From Phyllobacterium sp. YR531 (GTDB lineage Bacteria; Pseudomonadota; Alphaproteobacteria; Rhizobiales; Rhizobiaceae), in NCBI RefSeq assembly GCF_000282595.1, contig NZ_AKIZ01000024.1:1-62655 (forward strand): a stretch of 62,655 bases of DNA, given 5' to 3'. The notes under the pieces are model-generated. The model was not told the origin of the DNA, searched no databases, and saw only the letters and a list, made by a program, of their open reading frames with translations. Position 1 is the first letter of the stretch; each line of letters starts with the position of its first letter. Both the position numbers and the translations under genes were made by a program. This document shows, one piece after another, positions 8,240-15,695 of this stretch.

Positions 8240-10345
8240 CTAAACTTCGGCCTTGCCCACCAGTTTCAGCGCATAGGCCTGTGTATAGGCAACTTCTTCC
8301 AGCCGCGAAAAACGCCCTGAAGCACCCGCATGCCCCGCATCCATGTTGATGCGGAAAAGTATCGGATTATCATCCGTCTTCACTTCGCGAAGCTTGGCAA
8401 CCCATTTGGCGGGCTCCCAATAGGTCACGCGCGGGTCCGTAAGACCCGCTACGGCGAGGATTGGTGGATAGGCCTGCGCAGTCACATTATCGTAGGGTGA
8501 ATAGGACGCCATGTAGGAATAATCGGTGGCTGACGTAATCGGATTGCCCCATTCCGTCCATTCTGGCGGTGTGAGCGGCAGTGTATCATCAAGCATGGTA
8601 TTGATGACATCGACGAAAGGTACTTCCGCAATGATACCGCCGAAATTTTCCGGCGCCATGTTCACAATTGCGCCCATCAGCATTCCACCCGCAGAGCCGC
8701 CTTGAGCAATGATCCGGTCGTGACTGGTAAAGCCTTCGGCAACCAGATGTTCGGAAGCCGAAATGAAGTCCTTGAAAGTGTTCAGCTTGTTGAGTCGCTT
8801 GCCGTTTTCGTACCAGTCATAGCCCTTGTCCTTGCCGCCGCGAATGTGGGCGATAGCATAGATGAAGCCACGATCTGCCAGTGACAGGCAGTTTGTATTG
8901 AAGCTTGCCGGGATACTATGACCGTATGAGCCGTAGCCATAAAGCAGGGCAGGCGCAGACCCATCCAGTTTGGTATCCTTGTGATAGACAATCGACACCG
9001 GAACAGTTTCGCCATCATGCGCCGGCGCAAGCAGGCGGCGGGTAACATAGTCATCCGGATTGTGGCCGGACGGCACTTCCTGAGTTTTGAGCAATGTGCG
9101 TTCTCGCGTCCGCATATTGTAATCATAAAGCTGCGTTGGCGTGGTCATCGATGAATAGGAAAAGCGGATAATATCCGTGTCATATTCGGGGCTGCCTGAA
9201 AGGCCGAGAGAAAAGGCTTCTTCATCGAAGGCTATGGCATGTTCTTCGCCGGTCTGGCGATCACGAATAACAATGCGGGGCAGGCTGTTTTCACGCTCAA
9301 GCCAGACCAGATGGCCCTTATAGGCTGAATGGCCAAGCAAAAGACGCCCTGCCTTATGGGCGACGACTTCTTTCCAATTGGCTTTCTCCGGCGTTGCCAC
9401 CGGCACACTCATGATCTTGAAGTCCTTGGCACCATCGGCATTGGTGAGAATGAAAAAAACATCGCCGCCCTCAGTGAGGCTATACTCAACCCCTGGTTGC
9501 CGCGCCGCCACAAGCTTGGGTTCAACGGAGTCATCATTTGCCGGAACCAGCCAGACCTCGGAGGTCTCATGATCGTGAATATCGATGAAAACGAAGTCAT
9601 CCAGCGAACTGCCGCCGACGCCGAGAAAGAAACCGGGGTCCTTTTCTTCGTGGATCAGGCGGTCTTCGCTCTCCGGTGTTCCAAGCTTGTGATAGAACAG
9701 GCGGGAAGGGCGGTGGTTGGCATCGACGCGCGTATAATAAAAGCCATCGGACCGGGCATTCCAGACGCCGCCGCCGGATGTGTCGCTGACAGTTTCTGCG
9801 TTGTCCTTTAACGTCGCGAGGTCACGCACCTTTAGCGTGTAATATTCGGAACCCTTATCATCAAAACCCCAGATCATCTTGGCATGATCCGGGGAGTGAT
9901 CCGCCGAACCCAGGCTGAAATAGGCTTTGCCATCTCCTTCAAGGTCACCATCGAGCAGCATTGTCTGTTCGCCGCCTTCACGTGGCGTACGAAAAAAACG
10001 TGGATGCTGGCCGCCTGTCTTGAATGAAGTGCCATAGGCATAAGGGCCATCCTTGGACGGTACGGATGAATCGTCCTCCTTGATGCGCCCCTTCATTTCC
10101 TCGAATAGCTTGGCCTGCAGCTCTTTAGTGTCAGCCATGAGTGCTGACTGGTAGGCATTTTCCGCATCCAGTTGGCCGCGGATGGCCGGGTCAAGGGTTG
10201 ACGGGTCGCGGAAGACATCCTGCCAGTTTTCTGCGCGCATCCAGGCGTAATTATCGACGCGTGTTATGCCGTGGCGGGTATCGGAAACAGGCTTTTTTTC
10301 AGATTTTGGAGCAGGTTGGGCGACGAAACGTGGCAAATTAGTCAT
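8240..10345 (-). CDS. ptrB: Oligopeptidase B (S9A serine peptidase)
   Basis: The protein has 701 residues. An N-terminal ~400-residue seven-bladed beta-propeller precedes an alpha/beta hydrolase domain with the catalytic serine in GGSAGGM (about residue 548), an aspartate in LTDPRV and the histidine in DAGHAGASGR. It has no signal peptide, so it is cytoplasmic. The family cleaves peptides after basic residues. It appears monocistronic; the closest upstream gene, msrB, starts beyond ~140 bases. Confidence 0.93.
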   Translation of the reverse strand: MTNLPRFVAQPAPKSEKKPVSDTRHGITRVDNYAWMRAENWQDVFRDPSTLDPAIRGQLDAENAYQSALMADTKELQAKLFEEMKGRIKEDDSSVPSKDGPYAYGTSFKTGGQHPRFFRTPREGGEQTMLLDGDLEGDGKAYFSLGSADHSPDHAKMIWGFDDKGSEYYTLKVRDLATLKDNAETVSDTSGGGVWNARSDGFYYTRVDANHRPSRLFYHKLGTPESEDRLIHEEKDPGFFLGVGGSSLDDFVFIDIHDHETSEVWLVPANDDSVEPKLVAARQPGVEYSLTEGGDVFFILTNADGAKDFKIMSVPVATPEKANWKEVVAHKAGRLLLGHSAYKGHLVWLERENSLPRIVIRDRQTGEEHAIAFDEEAFSLGLSGSPEYDTDIIRFSYSSMTTPTQLYDYNMRTRERTLLKTQEVPSGHNPDDYVTRRLLAPAHDGETVPVSIVYHKDTKLDGSAPALLYGYGSYGHSIPASFNTNCLSLADRGFIYAIAHIRGGKDKGYDWYENGKRLNKLNTFKDFISASEHLVAEGFTSHDRIIAQGGSAGGMLMGAIVNMAPENFGGIIAEVPFVDVINTMLDDTLPLTPPEWTEWGNPITSATDYSYMASYSPYDNVTAQAYPPILAVAGLTDPRVTYWEPAKWVAKLREVKTDDNPILFRINMDAGHAGASGRFSRLEEVAYTQAYALKLVGKAEV

Positions 10346-10488
10346 GGAAGACTTTCAAATTTGATGGCGGGCCGGAATGGAGAAGGGAAATCCCTTTTGC
10401 GCCCGGCAGATTCGTTGCCGGGCTGCAGCAGAGATTTCATACAAGATTCTATCGCGTCAATGCAGCTTTCGTTGTAGCGGAATGAAGG

Positions 10489-10893
10489 TCAAGCCGCGTC
10501 GAAGACCAGAGCGTTTCCATTCATACAGTAACGCAGGCCGGTTGGAGGTGGGCCGTCGGGAAATACATGACCAAGATGGGCGTCGCAATCAGAGCATTTG
10601 ATCTCAGTGCGGACCATTCCATAGGACCGGTCTTCAACAGCAGTCACTGCATCAGGTTCGATGGGATTTGTAAAACTTGGCCAACCTGTACCGGACTCAT
10701 ACTTTGCTTCTGATTTGTAAAGCGGACGATCACAGCAAACGCACTTGTAAACACCTTTGAGTTTACTGTCGAAGTTGGGGCTTGAGAAAGCACGCTCCGT
10801 TCCATGGTTTCGCGTGATTTGATACTGTTCCGGTGTTAATTGCTCCCGCCACTCTGCATCGGTTTTTACCACTTTGAATGTTTTTGTATTCAT
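10489..10893 (-). CDS. msrB: Peptide methionine-R-sulfoxide reductase MsrB
   Basis: This 134-residue protein reduces methionine-R-sulfoxide in proteins. The zinc cysteines are C51/C54 (CVCC) and C100/C103 (CSDC). The signatures SGTGWPSF and [10 protein letters not shown] are present, and the catalytic cysteine is C123 in RYCMN. It is cytoplasmic, with no signal peptide. A T-rich leader with AAAGGAAC precedes its start. Confidence 0.96.
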   Translation of the reverse strand: MNTKTFKVVKTDAEWREQLTPEQYQITRNHGTERAFSSPNFDSKLKGVYKCVCCDRPLYKSEAKYESGTGWPSFTNPIEPDAVTAVEDRSYGMVRTEIKCSDCDAHLGHVFPDGPPPTGLRYCMNGNALVFDAA

Positions 10894-11286
10894 TTTTTGT
10901 TCCTTTCAGTGCAAATGTAGGCATGAACACTGCTCTCGACAACATCCGTTATTATAGAATGCTTTGGGTGAAACGTTATATTCCTCATTTTTGCCATTTT
11001 TTGTCTTAGTGGTATGGATCGAATTCTCGGATGCTCGTCTTGGTTGACGAATGCATTCGCTGAGTGGCGTTATTGTGGCTTCTTAGTGCGATTGGCGGTT
11101 AATCTCTGAATTTGGCTTCATTTGAAATATTTCTTTTGTAAATGAAGTATTGATTTGACAAATTCAGCAAAATCCGAAAAAGAGAGTCGCCAAAGGCGTC
11201 GCGGAACCAAGCGCCTTAAGAGCTTTATATTGGTGTTTTTTAACTCCCTCCCGATATTTCAAATTAGACGAAGGAATTGGACTTTA
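10894..11286 (+). other. Intergenic region before mucR (no gene)
   Basis: These 393 bases lie between the divergent msrB and mucR starts and are AT-rich with many TA steps. The mucR frame is open from 11155, but that extension starts at TTG and lacks the conserved MucR N-terminus, so I read it as leader. A small hairpin (AAGGCG 11193-11198 with CGCCTT 11212-11217) falls in it. MucR is known to bind AT-rich DNA and repress its own gene, and this region suits that role. I cannot place a reliable promoter. Confidence 0.4.
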
Positions 11287-11724
11287 ATGACCACATTCGA
11301 CAATTCAAACTCCACAGCCAGCGACGTTCTGCTTGAGCTCACGGCTGAATTGGTTGCTGCCTATGTCAGCAACAATTCTGTACCGGCCGGCGATCTGCCG
11401 ACGCTCATCGCTGACGTACACTCAGCTCTCGGCCGCGTTAATGGCGGTACTGAGACAGTTGTTGCTGTTCAGGAGAAACCGAAACCAGCAATCAACCCGA
11501 AGAAGTCTGTCGCGGACGACTATATTGTCTGCCTTGAAGACGGTAAGAAGTTTAAGTCACTCAAGCGTCATCTTATGACGCATTATAGCCTGACGCCGGA
11601 ACAGTATCGCGAGAAGTGGGATCTGGATCCTTCCTATCCGATGGTTGCACCAAACTATGCAGCAGCCCGTTCGCGCCTTGCCAAGAACATGGGCCTTGGC
11701 CGCAAGCGCAAAAAGGCAGCTTAA
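11287..11724 (+). CDS. mucR: MucR/Ros family zinc-finger global regulator
   Basis: The 145-residue protein is read from ATG 11287, preceded by GAAGGAATT. The prokaryotic zinc finger is C82-x2-D85-x9-H95-x3-H99 (from [10 protein letters not shown]...), followed by the family C-terminus [17 protein letters not shown] and a basic tail. The N-terminal ~50 residues match the oligomerisation domain. MucR acts like H-NS in Brucella and rhizobia, silencing AT-rich genes for surface structures and virulence. AT-rich candidates here include the fimbrial promoter, the GTA toxin array and the autotransporter leader. Confidence 0.95.
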   Translation: MTTFDNSNSTASDVLLELTAELVAAYVSNNSVPAGDLPTLIADVHSALGRVNGGTETVVAVQEKPKPAINPKKSVADDYIVCLEDGKKFKSLKRHLMTHYSLTPEQYREKWDLDPSYPMVAPNYAAARSRLAKNMGLGRKRKKAA

Positions 11725-11850
11725 GGCTGCTATCGGTCGATAGCCGTTTGAATTCAATTCCTGCGGGAGCCAGAGCTGACTGTATGTCTGTATGGTTTGG
11801 CAATGAATGAATGCGGGAAGGCCGATCTGCTCTTTCCCTACTGTAACATG

Positions 11851-11876
11851 ACGGCGCCACTGGCGCCGTTTTGTTT
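11851..11876 (+). terminator. Rho-independent terminator after mucR
   Basis: ACGGCGCC (11851-11858), loop ACT, GGCGCCGT (11862-11869), then TTTTGTTT. It is a perfect 8 bp GC-rich stem with a T-run on the plus strand, 127 bases after the mucR stop and just at the stop of the convergent gene. Confidence 0.8.
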
Positions 11877-12174
11877 ATATCACCCGCCTCGGCTTTGCGC
11901 GGGCCAGAAGTGCGTCCAATGCCTGTTTCAGGCCGATATGGCGATTAAGGTCATAGCTCCAATGACCATTGGTGCCCTTTAGCCGTTCGCGCTCCATAAG
12001 ACGCGTCAAGCGACGGCACATATGTATCCGGCTTGCTTCGTCCTGAACAAGCAGTTCATCCAGATCAACATTACAAAATATCTGTAAGGCCAAACGCTGT
12101 CTTGCCTCTCCCTCTCGCACGCTCTTTGCTGCCAGAAACGCGCCACGCTCCTTTTTCCATTCATTCATCGACAT
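11875..12174 (-). CDS. Small hypothetical cytoplasmic protein
   Basis: 99 residues, charged, with no signal or membrane segment. The segment LTRLMERERLKGTNGHWSYD is basic and helical. ATG 12174 is supported by AAAGGGAG on the minus strand; ATG 12168 is an in-frame alternative. I do not recognise a named family. It converges on mucR across the terminator. Confidence 0.6.
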   Translation of the reverse strand: MSMNEWKKERGAFLAAKSVREGEARQRLALQIFCNVDLDELLVQDEASRIHMCRRLTRLMERERLKGTNGHWSYDLNRHIGLKQALDALLARAKPRRVI

Positions 12175-12307
12175 CCGGCTACTCCCTTTATGGTTGCCGG
12201 TATTATCGGTGATAGGCAGATGTGTAGGATAAAAGACCTAGTGTCATGCGGTAGAAAAATTTATTATATAATATATGCAACGGTTTATATTTAATGCGGG
12301 CAAAAAC

Positions 12308-12316
12308 TTATCCACG
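12308..12316 (+). promoter_or_regulatory. DnaA-box-like site before gafY
   Basis: TTATCCACG differs by one base from the DnaA box TTATCCACA. It lies 54 bases before the GafY-like start and directly follows a strongly AT-rich tract (12250-12295). The gene it precedes encodes a protein with a DnaA domain IV-like fold, so the site could be read by DnaA or by that protein itself. Confidence 0.45.
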
Positions 12317-12369
12317 TTCTTGATAGGAGGTTTATAAGAAGATATTCCTACTAGAGAGTGGAGTGGAGT

Positions 12370-12822
12370 ATGGTTCCGAATTTCAACCGCACGATAAAAT
12401 CAGCAGCAGATGCGCGTGCAATGATCGCCGCGTTGCGTCCGCGCCGGGACAAGGCAAAGCCAGTGCTCGTGGTTGCTCCGGGAACCGAAACTCTCGATGA
12501 GCGGCCTTTCCGTACATGCGACCACGTTCTGGATATATTGTCAGCTTTCTTCAATATTTCCGGCAGGGAACTGCGATCGGATTCGCGCTGCGAGCGGTCT
12601 ATCGCGCGGGTTCGTCAGATTGGCATGTATGTGGTGCACGTGACGCTCGGCATGTCGATGACAGAAGTCGGGCGCGCCTTCGGACGGGATCGAAGCACAG
12701 TCGCCCATGCATGTCATCTTATTGAAGACATGCGGGAAGATCAGGATTTTGATCGCATAGTCCAAACGGTTGAAACGATTGTCAGGGCAGCATTCGCGAA
12801 CAGCGGGAGGGTACGCCGATGA
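12370..12822 (+). CDS. gafY: DnaA domain IV-like DNA-binding protein, GafY-type GTA activator
   Basis: 150 residues. The C-terminal half reads like DnaA domain IV (RIARVRQIGMYVV-like helix, SMTEVGRAFGRDRSTVAHAC helix-turn-helix) without any AAA+ ATPase, so it is not DnaA itself. It overlaps the next gene, a DUF6456 protein, by four bases. As I recall the literature, GafA of Rhodobacter fuses a DnaA-like HTH to such a domain, and Caulobacter splits it into GafY and GafZ, which switch on the GTA cluster. The presence of a full GTA cluster at 32-52 kb supports this reading. ATG 12370 has GAGTGGAG upstream. Confidence 0.7.
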   Translation: MVPNFNRTIKSAADARAMIAALRPRRDKAKPVLVVAPGTETLDERPFRTCDHVLDILSAFFNISGRELRSDSRCERSIARVRQIGMYVVHVTLGMSMTEVGRAFGRDRSTVAHACHLIEDMREDQDFDRIVQTVETIVRAAFANSGRVRR

Positions 12823-13619
12823 GTATTGCCATGCCCCCGATAGACAATGCCATGCTTGCGCGCCTTTTGCGGTTTCTGGCCAAGGGGCCGGCGCAGCTCG
12901 TTGAAACAGCAACGCCCGGCAAAATGGCTCTGGAAAGCGCGGCCCATGGAGTTACATCTGCAAAAGGCATTGTCATTATTCATGCCAAAAGGGTGGGGTT
13001 ATTGGCCTGCAGCAAAGCGGAATTGAGCATCACGGATGCTGGCAGGGCATGGCTCCGGCGGCAGGAAGCTGGTGTTGACGCTTTCGCTGGCCAGCATCGG
13101 CGTGACGGCTTCGTGCTGGTGCATGACGAAAACGGACCAAGTAAAGTGCGCGCAAATGAAGCGGAGTCCCCACTCTCAAACTTGCGCAAGCGCAAGGATG
13201 CGGCGGGCCGCCCTTTAATAAGCGAGGTGGCGTTCATGGCGGGCGAGCAGTTGCGCCAAGACTTCACGCTTGGCAATCTGATGCCTTCGACTGGTGTGAA
13301 CTGGAATGCGACAGGCAGCGGCTCACATGCCAATGGTGTGCTGGAAATTACAGACGCTGCCTTGGCGGCGCGGCAGCGCGTGGAGCGTGCGCTCAATGCG
13401 GTTGGGCCGGAGCTTTCGGGAGTTCTTATTGATATTTGCTGCTTCCTTAAAGGTCTGGAGATGGTCGAGCGCGAGCGGCAATGGCCTGTACGCTCGGCGA
13501 AACTGATCTTGAAGACTGCGCTGGCAATGCTCGACAGGCATTATAACCCGCCAGCACCGGCGCGCCGTGGATCAAGCATTATCCATTGGGGTACGGCAGA
13601 TTACAGGCCTACGATGTGA
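12819..13619 (+). CDS. gafZ: DUF6456 protein, GafZ-type GTA activator
   Basis: 266 residues, starting with an ATGA overlap on the preceding gene. The C-terminal ~150 residues carry the DUF6456 pattern: FMAGEQLRQDF, TDAALAARQRVERAL, VGPELSGVLIDICCFLKGLE and RQWPVRSAKLILKTAL. In Rhodobacter GafA this part is the region that contacts RNA polymerase, and GafZ carries it in Caulobacter. The N-terminal ~90 residues look like a degenerate winged helix. It probably acts with the upstream gene as a bipartite activator of the GTA operon. The naming rests on remembered family architecture. Confidence 0.7.
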   Translation: MSIAMPPIDNAMLARLLRFLAKGPAQLVETATPGKMALESAAHGVTSAKGIVIIHAKRVGLLACSKAELSITDAGRAWLRRQEAGVDAFAGQHRRDGFVLVHDENGPSKVRANEAESPLSNLRKRKDAAGRPLISEVAFMAGEQLRQDFTLGNLMPSTGVNWNATGSGSHANGVLEITDAALAARQRVERALNAVGPELSGVLIDICCFLKGLEMVERERQWPVRSAKLILKTALAMLDRHYNPPAPARRGSSIIHWGTADYRPTM

Positions 13620-13660
13620 CCTCCAACTAATGTCGTATTGGACGAGATATACAAATGAAG

Positions 13661-13691
13661 CATACAGATATTCAAAAGAGATATCTGTATG
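13661..13691 (+). promoter_or_regulatory. Inverted-repeat operator of vapBC
   Basis: CATACAGATAT (13661-13671) and ATATCTGTATG (13681-13691) are perfect 11 bp arms around a 9-base spacer. The right arm contains the vapB start codon. A possible promoter (TTGGAC 13638-13643, then 17 bases) would put its -10 element in the left arm. This suits autorepression by the antitoxin-toxin complex. Confidence 0.75.
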
Positions 13692-13931
13692 CCTCTCTAT
13701 GTACGGGACGACGAAATCGCGGCCCTCAACAACGAAATACAACAAATCACCAAGGCTAAAGCCAAGACAGAGGTTTTACGCAAGGCATTGCAGCACGAAC
13801 TGATGCTGGTGCGAAAGTCCATGCCCGCGAGCAACAGGTTTGTTCAAGTCCATGCTTTCGCCGATAAGATTGGCGAAGCCAGTTCCGATTTCGATATGAA
13901 AACCTATACTGACGAGATATGGGAGCGTTGA
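13689..13931 (+). CDS. vapB: VapB-family antitoxin
   Basis: 80 residues. The N-terminal MPLYVRDDEIAALNNEI is a short ribbon-helix-helix-like DNA-binding part of the Rv0623-type VapB family. The C-terminal acidic tail (SDFDMKTYTDEIWER) would thread into the toxin. Its stop overlaps the vapC ATG (TGATG). The antitoxin should bind the palindrome that spans its own start codon. Confidence 0.85.
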   Translation: MPLYVRDDEIAALNNEIQQITKAKAKTEVLRKALQHELMLVRKSMPASNRFVQVHAFADKIGEASSDFDMKTYTDEIWER

Positions 13932-14350
13932 TGTTCATTGACGCTGCAGTACTCGTCGCCATTCTTTGCAGAGAGCCGGGATTTGAAGAGCTCGAAAAGT
14001 TGATTGGATCGTCGCAAGGCCCGTTCTTCATCTCGCCGCTGGTAAAATTTGAAGCTGTGCTATCCTTTGCTCGCGCCAGATCAGGAGCCAACTCAAAACC
14101 GACACCGGATTTGTTACGCCAGGCCAAAGCTGCCGTTGAACTATTGTTGGAAGTTATCGGCGCCGAAGAAATCGCGATATCTTCGGAAATAGGTGACAGT
14201 GCTTTGGAAGCCAGCGCACTCTACGGAAAAGCCGTTGGCCACCCCGCAGATCTCAATTTCGGGGATTGCTTCGCCTATGCCTGCGCGAAAGAAAAGCGGT
14301 TGGCGCTTTGTTACAAAGGCAGCGATTTCGCGCTTACGGATTTGGCTTAA
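13931..14350 (+). CDS. vapC: VapC PIN-domain ribonuclease toxin
   Basis: 139 residues from ATG 13931; ATG 13919 is in frame but lies inside vapB. The PIN acidic residues are all visible: D in MFIDAAVLV, E in VKFEAVL, D in LNFGDCFAYA and D in YKGSDFALTD. It should therefore be catalytically competent. VapC toxins cut tRNA or rRNA to arrest growth. It is coupled to vapB by a one-base overlap and converges on sufE, sharing four bases at the stops. Confidence 0.92.
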   Translation: MFIDAAVLVAILCREPGFEELEKLIGSSQGPFFISPLVKFEAVLSFARARSGANSKPTPDLLRQAKAAVELLLEVIGAEEIAISSEIGDSALEASALYGKAVGHPADLNFGDCFAYACAKEKRLALCYKGSDFALTDLA

Positions 14351-14787
14351 TGCTGCGTTGCATCTGTCTTGCCGAGCGCTTCTTCGGCTTCACGGCGGAT
14401 ACGGCCCACCATGGCGCGAAGGCCATTCGAGCGTTGCGGGGTCAGGTTTTCATTGAGGCCAAGTTTTTTCAGGACAGCTTCCGGATCGACGGCGAGAATT
14501 TCAGAAGCTTTCTTGCCCGAATAGAGCGCCATCATGAGGGCGACCAGTCCGCGAACAATATGCGCGTCGCTGTCACCGACAAATTCAATGACGGGGTCCG
14601 GCCCTGCTGAAAGCGTGCTTTTCAACCAAACCTGACTGACACAGCCATTGACCTTGTGCGCCGCATCGCGGGCCGACTCCGGGTAGGGTTTCAGGTCACG
14701 CCCAAGATCAATGACGTAGCGATAGCGCTCTTCCCAATCATCGATAAAGTCGAAATCGCCAATGATGTCGTCAATAGTCTGTGCCAT
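14347..14787 (-). CDS. sufE: SufE-family sulfur acceptor
   Basis: 146 residues from ATG 14787. The sulfur-accepting cysteine is C49 in HKVNGCVSQVWL. SufE takes persulfide from the SufS cysteine desulfurase and passes it to the Suf scaffold for iron-sulfur cluster assembly, which supports BioB and other Fe-S enzymes. It is a single gene here, away from any suf operon. Confidence 0.92.
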   Translation of the reverse strand: MAQTIDDIIGDFDFIDDWEERYRYVIDLGRDLKPYPESARDAAHKVNGCVSQVWLKSTLSAGPDPVIEFVGDSDAHIVRGLVALMMALYSGKKASEILAVDPEAVLKKLGLNENLTPQRSNGLRAMVGRIRREAEEALGKTDATQH

Positions 14788-14857
14788 GCATACCGTCCTG
14801 TTCGGGGCACATATAATGCTCCGAGCTGCAAACGTCACCGTTTTTATGGATCACATC

Positions 14858-15319
14858 TCAGTTCTTTGTAACTGAGCCCGTGTGGGCCTTGGTATCGACC
14901 CTGCCTGTTTCCTCACGCTCGCGCGCCACAGCATTTATGATCTCGCGCAAAGCCATTTCACGCAGCTTGGCTTTTATTGCTTCGGTCTCGCCTGTATCTG
15001 AGGCATCTGCATGCGCTCTGGCAATTATTGAATCGGGGTCATCAGATTTTTTGCTGAGCTGGGAATCAATATATTCATACCCGACCTTTGCCGCTTCACC
15101 AGCGCGTGCCCCGGCATTGGCAAAGGCGGCCTTGCCGGTTTCACAAGCTTGGGGCTTGCGCGTGCAAAAATCCGAGAGGTCGCTGATTGTATCCTGCGCA
15201 GCGATCAATGCTTCAATCGGGCTGGGGCCGCCTTTTTCATCGGACAGCGAAGGCATGAAAATGGATACGACTGTCATCCAGAAGCAGAACTTGATCGCAA
15301 ATCTGATCAAAAAGAACAT
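14858..15319 (-). CDS. DUF5330 membrane-anchored protein
   Basis: 153 residues read from ATG 15319, though the frame is open to 15436. A single N-terminal transmembrane helix (FFLIRFAIKFCFWMTVVSIF) is followed by DUF5330-like sequence with a CTRKPQACETG pair of cysteines and a charged helical tail. The function is unknown; the family is common in Rhizobiales. It is divergent from the histidine kinase. Confidence 0.65.
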   Translation of the reverse strand: MFFLIRFAIKFCFWMTVVSIFMPSLSDEKGGPSPIEALIAAQDTISDLSDFCTRKPQACETGKAAFANAGARAGEAAKVGYEYIDSQLSKKSDDPDSIIARAHADASDTGETEAIKAKLREMALREIINAVAREREETGRVDTKAHTGSVTKN

Positions 15320-15695
15320 GGCCCAACCCTTTGGCGCAAAATCAACCGTAGAAACGGTCCACGCGTAGACTGTGACACAGGCCCGGCAAAATAGCGTTGA
15401 AGCCCGCATCTCAATTTGAGCCACTATAGAAACCAAGCATTAACAACTGTTGAGGCGCCAATCGCCGATTTGGCGATTCTGCACAGTGAACAGGGTTTGG
15501 CCGAAACCCTTCATTTACCATGACTGCCACAATCGCTGGAAACAGTGTTTGAGCAGCAATCAGGCAGGCCGTTTTATCCTTTCCTTAAAGCCTCGTCTGC
15601 AAAAGTTAATGCCGACGAGGGTGCTTGAAAGAGCATTCGTGAAATGACCGCTTCATTCGGGCTAAAGCCGGGATTTTGCGGAAAGCAGGAAAAAA
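15320..15695. other. Divergent intergenic region (no gene)
   Basis: 376 bases between the DUF5330 gene and the histidine kinase. I see no convincing ORF or RNA gene. TTAACAACTGTTGAG near 15440 resembles a half-conserved CtrA site (TTAA-N7-TTAA), which is too weak to call. AGGAAAAATT precedes the kinase GTG. Confidence 0.4.

Noticed and set aside
11155-11286. An N-terminal extension of MucR from TTG 11155
   Set aside because: The extension is not part of the MucR family, whose start fits ATG 11287 with a ribosome binding site; the upstream part is leader.
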